64,000 bases of DNA from an uncultured Pseudomonadota bacterium. GTDB lineage: Bacteria; Pseudomonadota; Gammaproteobacteria; CAJXQU01. Below, piece by piece: positions 29,219 through 37,985 of the stretch. Below the pieces are notes generated by a model that was not told the origin of the DNA, ran no database searches, and saw only the letters and a list, made by a program, of their open reading frames with translations. The stretch covers positions 1-64,000 of the forward strand of contig CAJXQU010000010.1 of NCBI GenBank assembly GCA_913058255.1, in the 5' to 3' direction. Made by a program: the position numbers and the translations under genes. Position 1 is the stretch's first letter; each line of letters begins with the position of its first letter.

Positions 29219-30130
29219 TTAGAAGTAACCCTCTTGTTTTTTCTTTTCCATCGAGCCAGAGCTATCGCTATCGATAACGCGACCTTGGCGTTCTGATGTT
29301 GTGGTTAGCAGCATTTCTTGAATGATCTCTGGTAATGTTGTTGCTTCTGACTCGACGGCCCCAGTTAATGGGTAGCAGCCTAGCGTTCTGAAACGCACCA
29401 TTTTCTCTTCAACTTTGACGCCATCTTCAATCGGCATGCGATCGTCATCGACCATGATCAAAACGCCATCACGTTCAACGACGGGGCGTTTTGCTGCGAA
29501 ATAAAGTGGAACCAATGGAATACTCTCCATGTGGATATATTGCCAGATATCTAATTCTGTCCAGTTAGACAAAGGGAAAACACGGATACTTTCACCTTTA
29601 TCGACCCTACCGTTATAAATGTTCCACAACTCTGGGCGTTGGTTTTTTGGATCCCAGCGATGATTTTTGTCACGGAAAGAATAAACACGTTCTTTCGCAC
29701 GAGATTTTTCTTCATCACGACGAGCACCGCCGAAGGCCGCATCGAAACCATGTTTATCCAGCGCCTGCTTCAAACCAGTCGTCTTCATAATGTCAGTATG
29801 TTTCGCACTTCCGTGTTTAAACGGACTGATCCCCATATCCACACCATCTTGGTTGATATGTACGATCAAATCCCAACCTAGCTTTTTGACATGCTTGTCG
29901 CGAAACTCGATCATTTCTTTGAATTTCCAAGTGGTGTCCACATGCATCAGAGGAAAAGGCGGTTTGCCAGGAGCAAACGCCTTGAGTGCGAGATGCATCA
30001 TCACGGCTGAATCTTTGCCGATAGAATAGAGCATGACAGGATTATCGAACTCCGCTGCCACCTCACGAATAATATGGATACTTTCCGCTTCTAACTGTTT
30101 TAGATGCGTCATTTTGTATTGATCTGACAT
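29219..30130 (-). CDS. cysD: Sulfate adenylyltransferase small subunit CysD
   Basis: Catalytic subunit of ATP sulfurylase, 303 residues. PAPS-reductase-like fold with the P-loop [21 protein letters not shown] and the [16 protein letters not shown] signature. First gene of cysDN; no cysC, cysH or cysI follows within the operon. Confidence 0.96.
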   Translation of the reverse strand: MSDQYKMTHLKQLEAESIHIIREVAAEFDNPVMLYSIGKDSAVMMHLALKAFAPGKPPFPLMHVDTTWKFKEMIEFRDKHVKKLGWDLIVHINQDGVDMGISPFKHGSAKHTDIMKTTGLKQALDKHGFDAAFGGARRDEEKSRAKERVYSFRDKNHRWDPKNQRPELWNIYNGRVDKGESIRVFPLSNWTELDIWQYIHMESIPLVPLYFAAKRPVVERDGVLIMVDDDRMPIEDGVKVEEKMVRFRTLGCYPLTGAVESEATTLPEIIQEMLLTTTSERQGRVIDSDSSGSMEKKKQEGYF

Positions 30131-30657
30131 AAAAAAACCAACTAATTAATGGATTCTTGCATACATGTGAATGTGGGCACACTAGCCCAAAACATCCACC
30201 TAAAATAAAAGTGTCGCGATTTTACCACTTTCAAGGAAGTTGAATAGTAATTATATGATGCGTCATCAATCAAGAAGTGTCGCTGATTAATAAAGGCGTG
30301 CATCCAAAGTCAGAAGACAACCACAATCCAAGTAGATGGTAAAATTTGAGGCCTATAATAGTGTAAAGCTCGCGATAAATTAAGAAATATTAAGGCCTAT
30401 GCTTATTCCCGACCTTTCGAAGACCGTTTGGTTAGCCTTGTTAACGAGAACTTATATGTCTAAAAGCTGATTTAGCCTCCCTTGAAAATAATAAAAAAGC
30501 CTCCATGTATGAATGCTGGAAAATTATTAACTTATTGAATAATAAGTAAAATATTTTAAGAAACCCCTTGAAAACAAAAAATCAATCCACATCTTAATTA
30601 CTGTAGGCCGACGACTCCAAGAGTGTTGTCCTGTTATGAAATACAACTTAATCAATA
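30131..30657. other. 527-bp gene-free region between cysD and ibpA
   Basis: AT-rich divergent control region. On the plus strand it holds the heat-shock promoter listed separately. No ORF of note and no tRNA or recognisable RNA structure was seen. The cysD leader (possible CysB control) must lie here, but no operator was identified by eye. Confidence 0.6.
30567..30594 (+). promoter_or_regulatory. Sigma-32 (heat-shock) type promoter of ibpA
   Basis: CCCCTTGAAA, a heat-shock -35, with the CTTGAAA core at 30567-30573, then 13 bp and CCACATCT (30587-30594), close to the sigma-32 -10 CCCCATxT. A start near 30601 leaves about 80 nt of leader before ibpA, long enough for a ROSE-like thermometer, though none was demonstrated. 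Confidence 0.7.
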
Positions 30658-30681
30658 TTGCTTCTCAAGGAGAATATACAT

Positions 30682-31158
30682 ATGAATACATTAGACTTAA
30701 CCCCACTTTATCGGAACAGCATTGGTTTTGATCGACTGGCATCACTGCTCAACAATGCTTACACAAGCGATAGCGCAAGTAGTACGGGTTATCCGCCTTA
30801 TAACATTGAGGTGCTCGAGGAAGACCGTTACGCGATCACACTAGCGATTGCTGGCTTTGATCAAAGCGACGTTTCTCTCAGTACCGAAAAAGGCATTCTC
30901 ACGGTGCGCGGCGAAAAGACCAAAAGTGAACAAAGTAATTACTTACACCAAGGCATCGCAAATCGCACCTTCGAACGCAAATTTAACCTAGCGGATCATG
31001 TTGAAGTAACGCAGGCTGATCTTAACAATGGTCTGCTGACGATTAGTTTAAAACGCGAGATACCCGAAGCGATGAAACCTAAGACGGTCGCAATCAACCA
31101 AGGTCATAACGGGTCAGTCCAAGGCACGAGAGACAATCTACAAAACCAAGCCGCTTAA
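30682..31158 (+). CDS. ibpA: Small heat-shock protein IbpA (Hsp20)
   Basis: ATP-independent holdase binding aggregating proteins. 158 residues from MNTLDLTPLYRNSIGFDR, with AAGGAG 10 nt upstream; the track start eight codons earlier is less like the family. The alpha-crystallin domain runs from PPYNIEVLEEDRY to NGLLTISLKREIPEAMKP, with the C-terminal extension. The motif YLHQGIANRTFERKF is typical of IbpA/B. Own terminator; heat-shock promoter upstream. Confidence 0.95.
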   Translation: MNTLDLTPLYRNSIGFDRLASLLNNAYTSDSASSTGYPPYNIEVLEEDRYAITLAIAGFDQSDVSLSTEKGILTVRGEKTKSEQSNYLHQGIANRTFERKFNLADHVEVTQADLNNGLLTISLKREIPEAMKPKTVAINQGHNGSVQGTRDNLQNQAA

Positions 31159-31186
31159 TTCTTATAAGCTTACTGTTAACAGAAGG

Positions 31187-31218
31187 AAAGGCTGCCGGAA
31201 ACGGCGGTCTTTTTTTTT
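31187..31218 (+). terminator. Rho-independent terminator of ibpA
   Basis: An 11-bp stem, AAAGGCTGCCG / CGGCGGTCTTT, with two G-T pairs, GAAA tetraloop and a long T-run. Confidence 0.92.
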
Positions 31219-31435
31219 ATTTTGAGTTTATGTATGGTTTTTTATCTTAGCTGAATAACTTGATATTTTCTGTTCTATTCTGTTTTAAAAAAATGATGTT
31301 TATCAGCCATAATTATTAAGCAAATATGGTGCAAGTGCACATTTTTAAAAGGTTTTATAACTTGCTATTAAGTGAATAGTTTGTGTATCTTATACCGATA
31401 CTGTCTATTCTTTTTTCAACTAAGGAAAATAAAAA

Positions 31436-32461
31436 ATGTCAAAAGCAGCAGACACCAACCTTAATGATTGGCGTGATCGCGCGCTTGAATTTGAAGCCGA
31501 AATTAAGAAGGCAATTATTGGGCAAGATCATGCCATAAAGCTTTTGACAATCGCTGTATTTGCCCGCGGACACGCATTGCTTGAAGGCGATGTTGGTGTT
31601 GGTAAAACTACATTGCTACGTGCATTGGCGCGAGTCCTTGGTGGAGATTATGAGCGGATTGAAGGCACTATCGACCTGATGCCGAACGATCTTATTTATC
31701 ATACCTATATCAATGAAGAAGGTCGTCCTGCGGTTGATCCTGGGCCACTTTTAAAATATGAAGAAAAGTTAGCCACGTTCTTTTTCAATGAAGTTAACCG
31801 TGCCCGACCTCAAGTGCACTCGTTGTTATTGCGAGTGATGGCCGAGCGTAGTGTGACGGCTTTTAATCGTGAATATTACTTCCCTCATGTACAAGTGTTT
31901 GCTGATCGAAACCGTGTAGAAAAAGAAGAAACATTTGAACTACCTGCGGCGGCGCGCGATCGTTTTTTGATGGAGTTAACTATCGCCATGCCAGATGATC
32001 TTGATCTGCAAAGGCAGCTCATGTTTGATACGCGATTTTTTGATGTCGATAAGCTGATCGATAGTTTGAAACCTGGCGTACTGCCATTTGATCAGTTAAA
32101 TGATATTTCTGCACAGATCCAACATCATATAAAAACGACTCCTACTATCGAAAACTATGCGCTAGACCTGTGTCGTGCAACTCGTAATCCGGCTGAGTTT
32201 GGGGTCAAGTTAGAAGGTGTAGACATGGATAAAATGATCGCTTCTGGCGTCAGTCCGCGAGGTATGGGAATGCTCATGCGAGCATCGAAAGTTGCCGCTT
32301 GGATAAACGGGCGCGATGCATTAGTTCCAGAGGATATCCACTCTGTTTTACATGAAACAATCGCTCATCGTATATTCCTAACGCCTATTTATGAACTTCA
32401 TCGTACCGAATTAGTACCTGCTTTCATGGAGCAGATTGTTAACCAAGTCGTAGCACCTTGA
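31436..32461 (+). CDS. mxaR: MxaR, MoxR-family AAA ATPase of methanol oxidation
   Basis: AAA+ ATPase (341 residues) thought to help activate or load metal into methanol dehydrogenase. Walker A is GDVGVGKTTLLRA (about 58). The Walker B position reads TFFFNEVNRARPQVHS, with Asn in place of the first acidic residue, unlike the canonical ADEINRA in the second MoxR of this window. The sensor region is FADRNRVEKEETFELPAAARDRF, the MxaR-type wording. It heads mxaRSACKL, whose genes overlap or abut throughout. The promoter presumably lies in the 217-bp gap after ibpA. Confidence 0.88.
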   Translation: MSKAADTNLNDWRDRALEFEAEIKKAIIGQDHAIKLLTIAVFARGHALLEGDVGVGKTTLLRALARVLGGDYERIEGTIDLMPNDLIYHTYINEEGRPAVDPGPLLKYEEKLATFFFNEVNRARPQVHSLLLRVMAERSVTAFNREYYFPHVQVFADRNRVEKEETFELPAAARDRFLMELTIAMPDDLDLQRQLMFDTRFFDVDKLIDSLKPGVLPFDQLNDISAQIQHHIKTTPTIENYALDLCRATRNPAEFGVKLEGVDMDKMIASGVSPRGMGMLMRASKVAAWINGRDALVPEDIHSVLHETIAHRIFLTPIYELHRTELVPAFMEQIVNQVVAP

Positions 32462-32462
32462 A

Positions 32463-33305
32463 GTGAATCTCGGCGAAGTACATTACAAGGTACCGTGGCG
32501 CGCAAGTGGTAGCTATCCTGGGCATCATGCGAGCCAACAAAAAGGTGGTGGTTTGGAGTTTCGTAATCACGTACCTTTGATCGACGCACCTGATCCACGA
32601 CGGTTCGACATACGTGCCAGCCTGCGTGATCCTTTCGAGCAAATTCGAGTTAGGGTCTATCAACAGACGAGTTCTATTCCTGTTTATGTAATAGCCGATC
32701 TATCCGCGTCAATGAGTTTTCAAGGCGCGAATGATAAACAAAAAGTACTCGCTGATTTTGTGGCCTGTATGAGCTATTCAGCATATCGAACAGGAGACAT
32801 GTTTGGTTTTATCGGTTGTGAAGATGATGTCGGTCGACCTTGGGTATTGCCGCCGACATTAAATCGAGTCGCTGGTAATGAGATTGCGCAACAGCTTTAC
32901 ACCAAAGAGCTACGAGCCAATAGTTCCGAAAGTTTATTGCATGCCGCAGAACAACTCGGTGGTAAAAGAGCGTTAGTTTTTTTAATTTCAGACTTCCATT
33001 TCCCTGAAAAATTATTAGAGAAAGTGTTAGCTTCCCTCGCTTACCATCATGTGGTGCCTGTTATGTTATGGGATCGTTTTGAATATGAAAACTTACCCAG
33101 TTTCGGTATAGCGCGGGTGACTGATCCAGAAACTAATCGAAGTCGGTTATTGTTAATGCGACCATCATTAAAAAAACGCATTCAAGAAGCATTTACGCAA
33201 CGTCGAGAAAAGTTGTTTGAGCTATTTGGTCAGTATGGACGTATGCCGTTATTGTTAGAGGACGGTTTTAATTCAGATGAGGTGACACATTATTTTTTCG
33301 GCTAA
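32463..33305 (+). CDS. mxaS: MxaS, DUF58/VWA-like methanol oxidation protein
   Basis: 280 residues. It starts with GTG one base after the mxaR stop. A DUF58-type protein with PWRASGSYPGHHASQQKGGG near the N-terminus and a von Willebrand-like MIDAS start, VYVIADLSASMSFQG, at about 80. Partner of the MoxR ATPase, as in all MoxR-DUF58 pairs. No transmembrane segment, so cytosolic. Confidence 0.85.
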   Translation: MNLGEVHYKVPWRASGSYPGHHASQQKGGGLEFRNHVPLIDAPDPRRFDIRASLRDPFEQIRVRVYQQTSSIPVYVIADLSASMSFQGANDKQKVLADFVACMSYSAYRTGDMFGFIGCEDDVGRPWVLPPTLNRVAGNEIAQQLYTKELRANSSESLLHAAEQLGGKRALVFLISDFHFPEKLLEKVLASLAYHHVVPVMLWDRFEYENLPSFGIARVTDPETNRSRLLLMRPSLKKRIQEAFTQRREKLFELFGQYGRMPLLLEDGFNSDEVTHYFFG

Positions 33306-33339
33306 CAAAACATGCGTTATTCGGCGTTCAAAAACATGG

Positions 33340-34230
33340 GTGAGATCGATTGTTTTAAGTATCATGTTTGCAACGGTTTCAGTATATGCAAATGAAAAAA
33401 AGATCGAACAACTAGATATCCAACAACCGCGAACATTTGGGTATCAGATCGGTGATAAGTTTGATCGCATTATCAAACTTAAATTGAATTTACCTTATGT
33501 ACTAGATGATAGTGTATTACCGAAACATGGACGAATTACCGAGTGGTTGACATTAGAAAAGCCCATTGTTGATCTGACCATTGAAGATGGCGTGCCGCAG
33601 TATCATATTAAGCTTCATTATCAAATCATTAATATCAAACCAGAACTTGTCGATATTGCTGTGCCTTCACACATGTTGATTTATAAAAATAGCGATACGG
33701 ACGAAAAACTTAATGCACTAATTCCGGCCACCCGCATTCGTGTCTCGGCTTTGACGGATAGCAATGAACGTTCTTTGCAAGCTGATCGGATGCCAATTAC
33801 GGTAGAGCAAACGAGTGGTCGATTGTTTCTTTATTTGGCTCTGATATTTGCAAGTATTATTGGTTTTTTATATTTGAAATTTGGCTTGCCAGTTTTTAAT
33901 AAAAACCATCCTTTTGCTAAGGCACATCAAGTGTTGAAAAGCCGGCGGCACAAAATCTGGGACGAGGTTGCACTCAGTGAAGCCTTACAAACTATTCATC
34001 AAGCATTTAATGAAACGGCAGAGAAGACTGTGTTCATAGAGAAGCTTGATGAGTTCTTTAGTGAACATCAAGAATTCACGGTGATGGAAAATGAAATAGC
34101 CCTCTATTTTTCTGAGTCACGCACTTACTTTTTTGAAGGAAAAACAGATCAGGAAAGTTTTAAATACTCTCGTGATGCTCTCATCGATTTTACGCAAAAA
34201 TGTAGCGAAGCTGAGCGCGGTATTAGTTAA
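33340..34230 (+). CDS. mxaA: MxaA, periplasm-facing methanol oxidation protein
   Basis: About 296 residues. N-terminal signal-like segment (IVLSIMFATVSVYANE), a beta-rich domain, one membrane span near 165-180 (LFLYLALIFASIIGFLYLKFG) and a cytosolic tail. This fits MxaA, implicated in calcium insertion into MxaF. The start is uncertain: the GTG at 33340 has no ribosome site, and the frame stays open upstream with a more basic n-region but no standard start codon. The stop overlaps mxaC by one base. Confidence 0.78.
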   Translation: MRSIVLSIMFATVSVYANEKKIEQLDIQQPRTFGYQIGDKFDRIIKLKLNLPYVLDDSVLPKHGRITEWLTLEKPIVDLTIEDGVPQYHIKLHYQIINIKPELVDIAVPSHMLIYKNSDTDEKLNALIPATRIRVSALTDSNERSLQADRMPITVEQTSGRLFLYLALIFASIIGFLYLKFGLPVFNKNHPFAKAHQVLKSRRHKIWDEVALSEALQTIHQAFNETAEKTVFIEKLDEFFSEHQEFTVMENEIALYFSESRTYFFEGKTDQESFKYSRDALIDFTQKCSEAERGIS

Positions 34231-35252
34231 TGTTTGGGTTAATGTTTGGTTTTTCTCACCCTCTAGTGTTGCTGCTGTTGCCATTGGCTATTTTGCCGTT
34301 GGTTTATCATGGGCAGAAAACGGTTTCTTATTCCTCACTGTCTATTTTGCCAGAAGATCCATTATCTGATCTGGCGAATATTGGTTTACGAGTTTTAGCT
34401 TCGCTTGTGATCATGAGTCTTGTGTTAGGTATCGCAGGGATCTTTCAGTCAGAACAACCCGTTGATCGGATCGGGCAGGGCGCACAAACGATTATTTTGA
34501 TCGATAGTAGCGGTAGTATGGATAAACCTTTTTACTCGAGTAAAAAGAATAAAACTGCCGCTGAAAGTGTTGCAAAATTTGGAACCTACGAATCAAAAGG
34601 GCAAATGGCACGAAGAGTTTTAGGCGACTATGCGGCACAACGAAAACAAGATATGTTTGCGTTATATGTGTTTAGTGGAAACCCGATAAAAATCTTACCA
34701 TTCACCGAAAAGCAAGCGGTGATACAGGCTGCCATCTCTGCGGGTAGCTTAGAAAAAGGCTTGGCATCAACAGATCTAGCAGCAGGCCTGACACGATCAT
34801 TGGAATTTTTTGAAGATAAAGAGTTCACTGGTTCAAGAATATTAATGTTGGTTTCAGATGGCGCAGCCAAGCTTTCAATGGTTGCCCAAGAACAAATAAA
34901 ATTTCTTTTGCAAAAACATCGTGTAACGCTATATTGGTTTTACCTACGTGGTTACAACGGCCCAGGTTTGTTCGATGAGCTTGATAGCGACATGATTGAA
35001 ATGACGGCTCCCGAGCAAATGGTTCATAAGTTTTTCTCCGAAACGGGTCTACCTTACAGAGCCTATCCGGTTGAAAACCCTGACGCCTTAAATAACGCCA
35101 TCGGGGAAGTGAATAAACTTCAAAACCTTCCTATCCGTTATCAAGATATTATTCCTAAACGTGATCTGTCCAGCTGGTTTTATGGCATCGCGTTAGTATT
35201 ATTACTCTTATTATTAGCGACAAAATTAAGTGAGATTCAGGTATGGCGTTAA
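34230..35252 (+). CDS. mxaC: MxaC, membrane-anchored VWA protein
   Basis: 340 residues. Membrane segments at the N-terminus (PLVLLLLPLAILPLVYHG), near 55-75 and at the C-terminus (FYGIALVLLLLLLATKL) enclose a von Willebrand A domain. MIDAS residues are IILIDSSGSMDKPF, STDLAAGL and LMLVSDGAAKL. Resembles BatA-like proteins; in methylotrophs this is MxaC. Coupled to mxaA and overlapping mxaK by 10 nt. Confidence 0.85.
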   Translation: MFGLMFGFSHPLVLLLLPLAILPLVYHGQKTVSYSSLSILPEDPLSDLANIGLRVLASLVIMSLVLGIAGIFQSEQPVDRIGQGAQTIILIDSSGSMDKPFYSSKKNKTAAESVAKFGTYESKGQMARRVLGDYAAQRKQDMFALYVFSGNPIKILPFTEKQAVIQAAISAGSLEKGLASTDLAAGLTRSLEFFEDKEFTGSRILMLVSDGAAKLSMVAQEQIKFLLQKHRVTLYWFYLRGYNGPGLFDELDSDMIEMTAPEQMVHKFFSETGLPYRAYPVENPDALNNAIGEVNKLQNLPIRYQDIIPKRDLSSWFYGIALVLLLLLLATKLSEIQVWR

Positions 35253-35794
35253 AGCAACCTTTAATGATTTTATGTGCAGCGATCGCTGTATTATCTATCA
35301 CTGGTTTCGTGCATGAATTCTGGCAGTGGAATCAAACGCGGTTGTATAACAATGGGGTCATTAAAGCGGATTTCGTGGCCGCCAGCGAGCAATATAAAGG
35401 TCCCAAAGGACTCTTTGCAAAAGCTTATGTTGAACAACAAACGGGTAACTTTCAACAAGCGCGAGTGTTTTATGCACCGCTAGAAAAATTGGAAGATGCG
35501 CCAGTTTTGCGCAAAGATGCGATGTTCAATATAGCCAACACCTACATGCAACAAGCGGCCTTATTAGACTTAGAAAAAGATGCTGATCAAGCAATGCCGC
35601 TCGTGGAGCTCGCAAAAACCGGATATAGGAATTTACTCGTTATCGATAGTGCACATTGGGGAGCAAAGTATAACCTCGAACGTGCACTACAAATTGTGCC
35701 TGATATCGGTAAAGTTAGAAGTGAAAAATCAGCTGGATTACAACGAACAGTGCGTACAGTGATCACAGCTGATTCGGCTGGAAACCTTCCATGA
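35243..35794 (+). CDS. mxaK: MxaK
   Basis: 183 residues. One N-terminal membrane anchor (PLMILCAAIAVLSITGF), then a helical TPR-like region in the periplasm (GLFAKAYVEQQTGNFQQARVFY, MFNIANTYMQQA). Position between mxaC and mxaL and the size fit MxaK. It overlaps its neighbours at both ends. Calls for this gene rest mainly on order, since the sequence is weakly conserved. Confidence 0.75.
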   Translation: MALKQPLMILCAAIAVLSITGFVHEFWQWNQTRLYNNGVIKADFVAASEQYKGPKGLFAKAYVEQQTGNFQQARVFYAPLEKLEDAPVLRKDAMFNIANTYMQQAALLDLEKDADQAMPLVELAKTGYRNLLVIDSAHWGAKYNLERALQIVPDIGKVRSEKSAGLQRTVRTVITADSAGNLP

Positions 35795-36750
35795 TTTCAG
35801 TACCGGCTATCTTTTCAAGGCTATTTAAAAATGGAATTTTCTCTAACGTTAAATTATTACTTATACTACTCTCAGTCGTTTTAGCCGCCTTAACTTTTCG
35901 TAACCCTACTCTCGAATTAGAGCGGCCAACATACCGTTATGTGTTCACCTTTGATATTTCACAAAGTATGAATGTAAAGGACGTGCCTAAAACAGAACAA
36001 TCGATAACTCGTTTGGAATACGCTAAACAAGCCACCTTAAAAACACTTGTCGAAATGCCGTGTGGAACTGAGGCCGGGTTGGCCCTGTTTACAGGTAACC
36101 GTGCTTTTATGTTGATCAAGCCGATAGAAGTATGCAGAAATCATGTGGAGTTGAAAGCCGTTGTTGAAAACATCAACTGGCGTATGACTTGGAAAGCGAA
36201 TAGTGAAATCGCCAAAGGTCTATTTAAAAGCATTCGGCTGTTAACACATTTAGAAGCCGACACACGCCTAGTTTTCATAACAGATGGGCACGAATCTCCA
36301 CCGATCAACCCAGAGCTTCCTCCTCGTTTTCCGGGCAAGGCCGGTGAGATTTTTGGACTTATCGTTGGCGTCGGTGGTGATGATCTTGTTCAGATCCCTA
36401 AATTCGATAGAAAAACGGGTGAACCTGATGGCTTTTGGAAAGAAGATGAAGTTAAACACACCGATGTTTATAGTGAGACAAGCGCGGGTGAGAATGCGAT
36501 CACCACAGGTACAGAACATTTATCATCACTCAAAGAAGAATACCTAGAAGGACTCGCGACTAAAACAGGTCTGACTTATCATCGTATTGAGGGTCAAAGT
36601 GATTTAACGGATCAAATAAAAACGCGCGCCTTGAGTATTCCAAAAATCATAACGACCGACATGCGTTGGTTGTTTGCGCTGGGAGCTTTACTGGCGTTGA
36701 TAACCTCTATACTGATCGATCCTATTCGTATCTATCTAGGCAAATCTTAA
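35791..36750 (+). CDS. mxaL: MxaL, VWA domain protein
   Basis: 319 residues. N-terminal hydrophobic segment (VKLLLILLSVVLAALTF), VWA domain with a MIDAS-like YVFTFDISQSMNVKD and LVFITDGHESPP, and a C-terminal membrane segment (WLFALGALLALITSILI). Last gene of mxaRSACKL, ATGA overlap with mxaK. No mxaD follows. The next genes, prpF-acnD, converge on it with only 34 bp between and no obvious terminator. Confidence 0.83.
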   Translation: MISVPAIFSRLFKNGIFSNVKLLLILLSVVLAALTFRNPTLELERPTYRYVFTFDISQSMNVKDVPKTEQSITRLEYAKQATLKTLVEMPCGTEAGLALFTGNRAFMLIKPIEVCRNHVELKAVVENINWRMTWKANSEIAKGLFKSIRLLTHLEADTRLVFITDGHESPPINPELPPRFPGKAGEIFGLIVGVGGDDLVQIPKFDRKTGEPDGFWKEDEVKHTDVYSETSAGENAITTGTEHLSSLKEEYLEGLATKTGLTYHRIEGQSDLTDQIKTRALSIPKIITTDMRWLFALGALLALITSILIDPIRIYLGKS

Positions 36751-36784
36751 TTTTTTTCAGCTTTGTTATATCGGCGGTTTATCT

Positions 36785-37969
36785 TTAAAAATCATCAGAT
36801 GGAATTCGTACCCAGCCTTCCATTAAAATTCTTGCACTACGACTCATAATCACTTTTGAAGCTGTCCACTTGTCATCTACTAAAGCCACTTCTGCACCGA
36901 CTTGCAAGGTGCCTGAAGGATGACCAAAGGTGACGACTTCGCGTTCGTTATCGCCAGCAGCCAGATTGACCAATGTTCCTGGAATGGCTGCTGCGGTGCC
37001 GATGGCGACAGCTGCCGTGCCCATCATGGCGTGGTGGAGCTTTCCCATCGATAAGGCGCGTACATTTAGATCAATATCTGCCGCTGAGATTTTCTTGCCG
37101 CTTGAAGAAATATAATCTTTGGCTTTTCCGACGAAGGCGATCTTCGGTGTGTGTTGTCTGGCTGCGGCTTCTTCGATGTTGTTTATCAGCCCCATGCGCA
37201 CAGCCCCATACGCACGAATGGTTTCAAACATGGCTAAGGATTTTTCATCACCATTGATTGCATCTTGTAGTTCTGCACCCGTGTAATTTATGTCTGTCGC
37301 GTTGAGAAAAATGGTTGGGATGCCTGCGTTGATCATTGTCGTTGGGAAAGTGCCGATCCCTAGAACCTCTAGCTCATCGACAAGATTTCCTGTCGGGAAC
37401 ATCGCGCCTTCGCCATCAGCCGGAGCAATAAATTCCACTTTAATTTCAGCGGCAGGAAAGGTGACACCATCCAGTGCAAAGTTCCCCGTTTCTTGTACTT
37501 CGCCATTGCTGATTGGAACGTGAGCAATAATCGTTTTTTTAATATTCGCCTGCCAGATACGTACAGTGGTGACGCCATTTTTAGGAATTCGATTTGGATC
37601 AACATGTCCGCAGTTGATCGCAAAAGTGCCCACCGCAGCGGTGAGATTGCCACAGTTTCCGCTCCAATCGATAAAGGCTTTGTCGATGGCGACTTGTCCA
37701 AATAGATAATCAACATCATGATCGGGCTGGCTGCTTTTCGATAAGATGATGGTTTTGCTGGTGCTGGATGTTGCACCGCCCATACCATCCGTATGTTTGC
37801 CGTAAGGATCAGGACTGCCTATCACGCGTAACAAGATATTATCTCGCGCTTTTCCTGCGACTTGAGCGGCAGCGGGTAGATCGTCAAGATTAAAGAACAT
37901 GCCTTTACTCGTGCCGCCACGAATGTAAGTTGCCGGAATTTTGATCTGTGGAGCATGGCTCTGGCTCAT
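36785..37969 (-). CDS. prpF: PrpF, 2-methylaconitate cis-trans isomerase (AcnD accessory)
   Basis: 394 residues. PrpF fold with IPATYIRGGTSKGMFFNLDDLP at the N-terminus, GGATSSTSKTIILS and the WSGNCGNLTAAVG motif with a conserved Cys. It isomerises 2-methylaconitate so that AcnD can act in the methylcitrate cycle. It starts 16 nt downstream of acnD on the same strand, the usual pairing. Confidence 0.93.
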   Translation of the reverse strand: MSQSHAPQIKIPATYIRGGTSKGMFFNLDDLPAAAQVAGKARDNILLRVIGSPDPYGKHTDGMGGATSSTSKTIILSKSSQPDHDVDYLFGQVAIDKAFIDWSGNCGNLTAAVGTFAINCGHVDPNRIPKNGVTTVRIWQANIKKTIIAHVPISNGEVQETGNFALDGVTFPAAEIKVEFIAPADGEGAMFPTGNLVDELEVLGIGTFPTTMINAGIPTIFLNATDINYTGAELQDAINGDEKSLAMFETIRAYGAVRMGLINNIEEAAARQHTPKIAFVGKAKDYISSSGKKISAADIDLNVRALSMGKLHHAMMGTAAVAIGTAAAIPGTLVNLAAGDNEREVVTFGHPSGTLQVGAEVALVDDKWTASKVIMSRSARILMEGWVRIPSDDF

Positions 37970-37985
37970 CTGGTCATTCTCTTGG

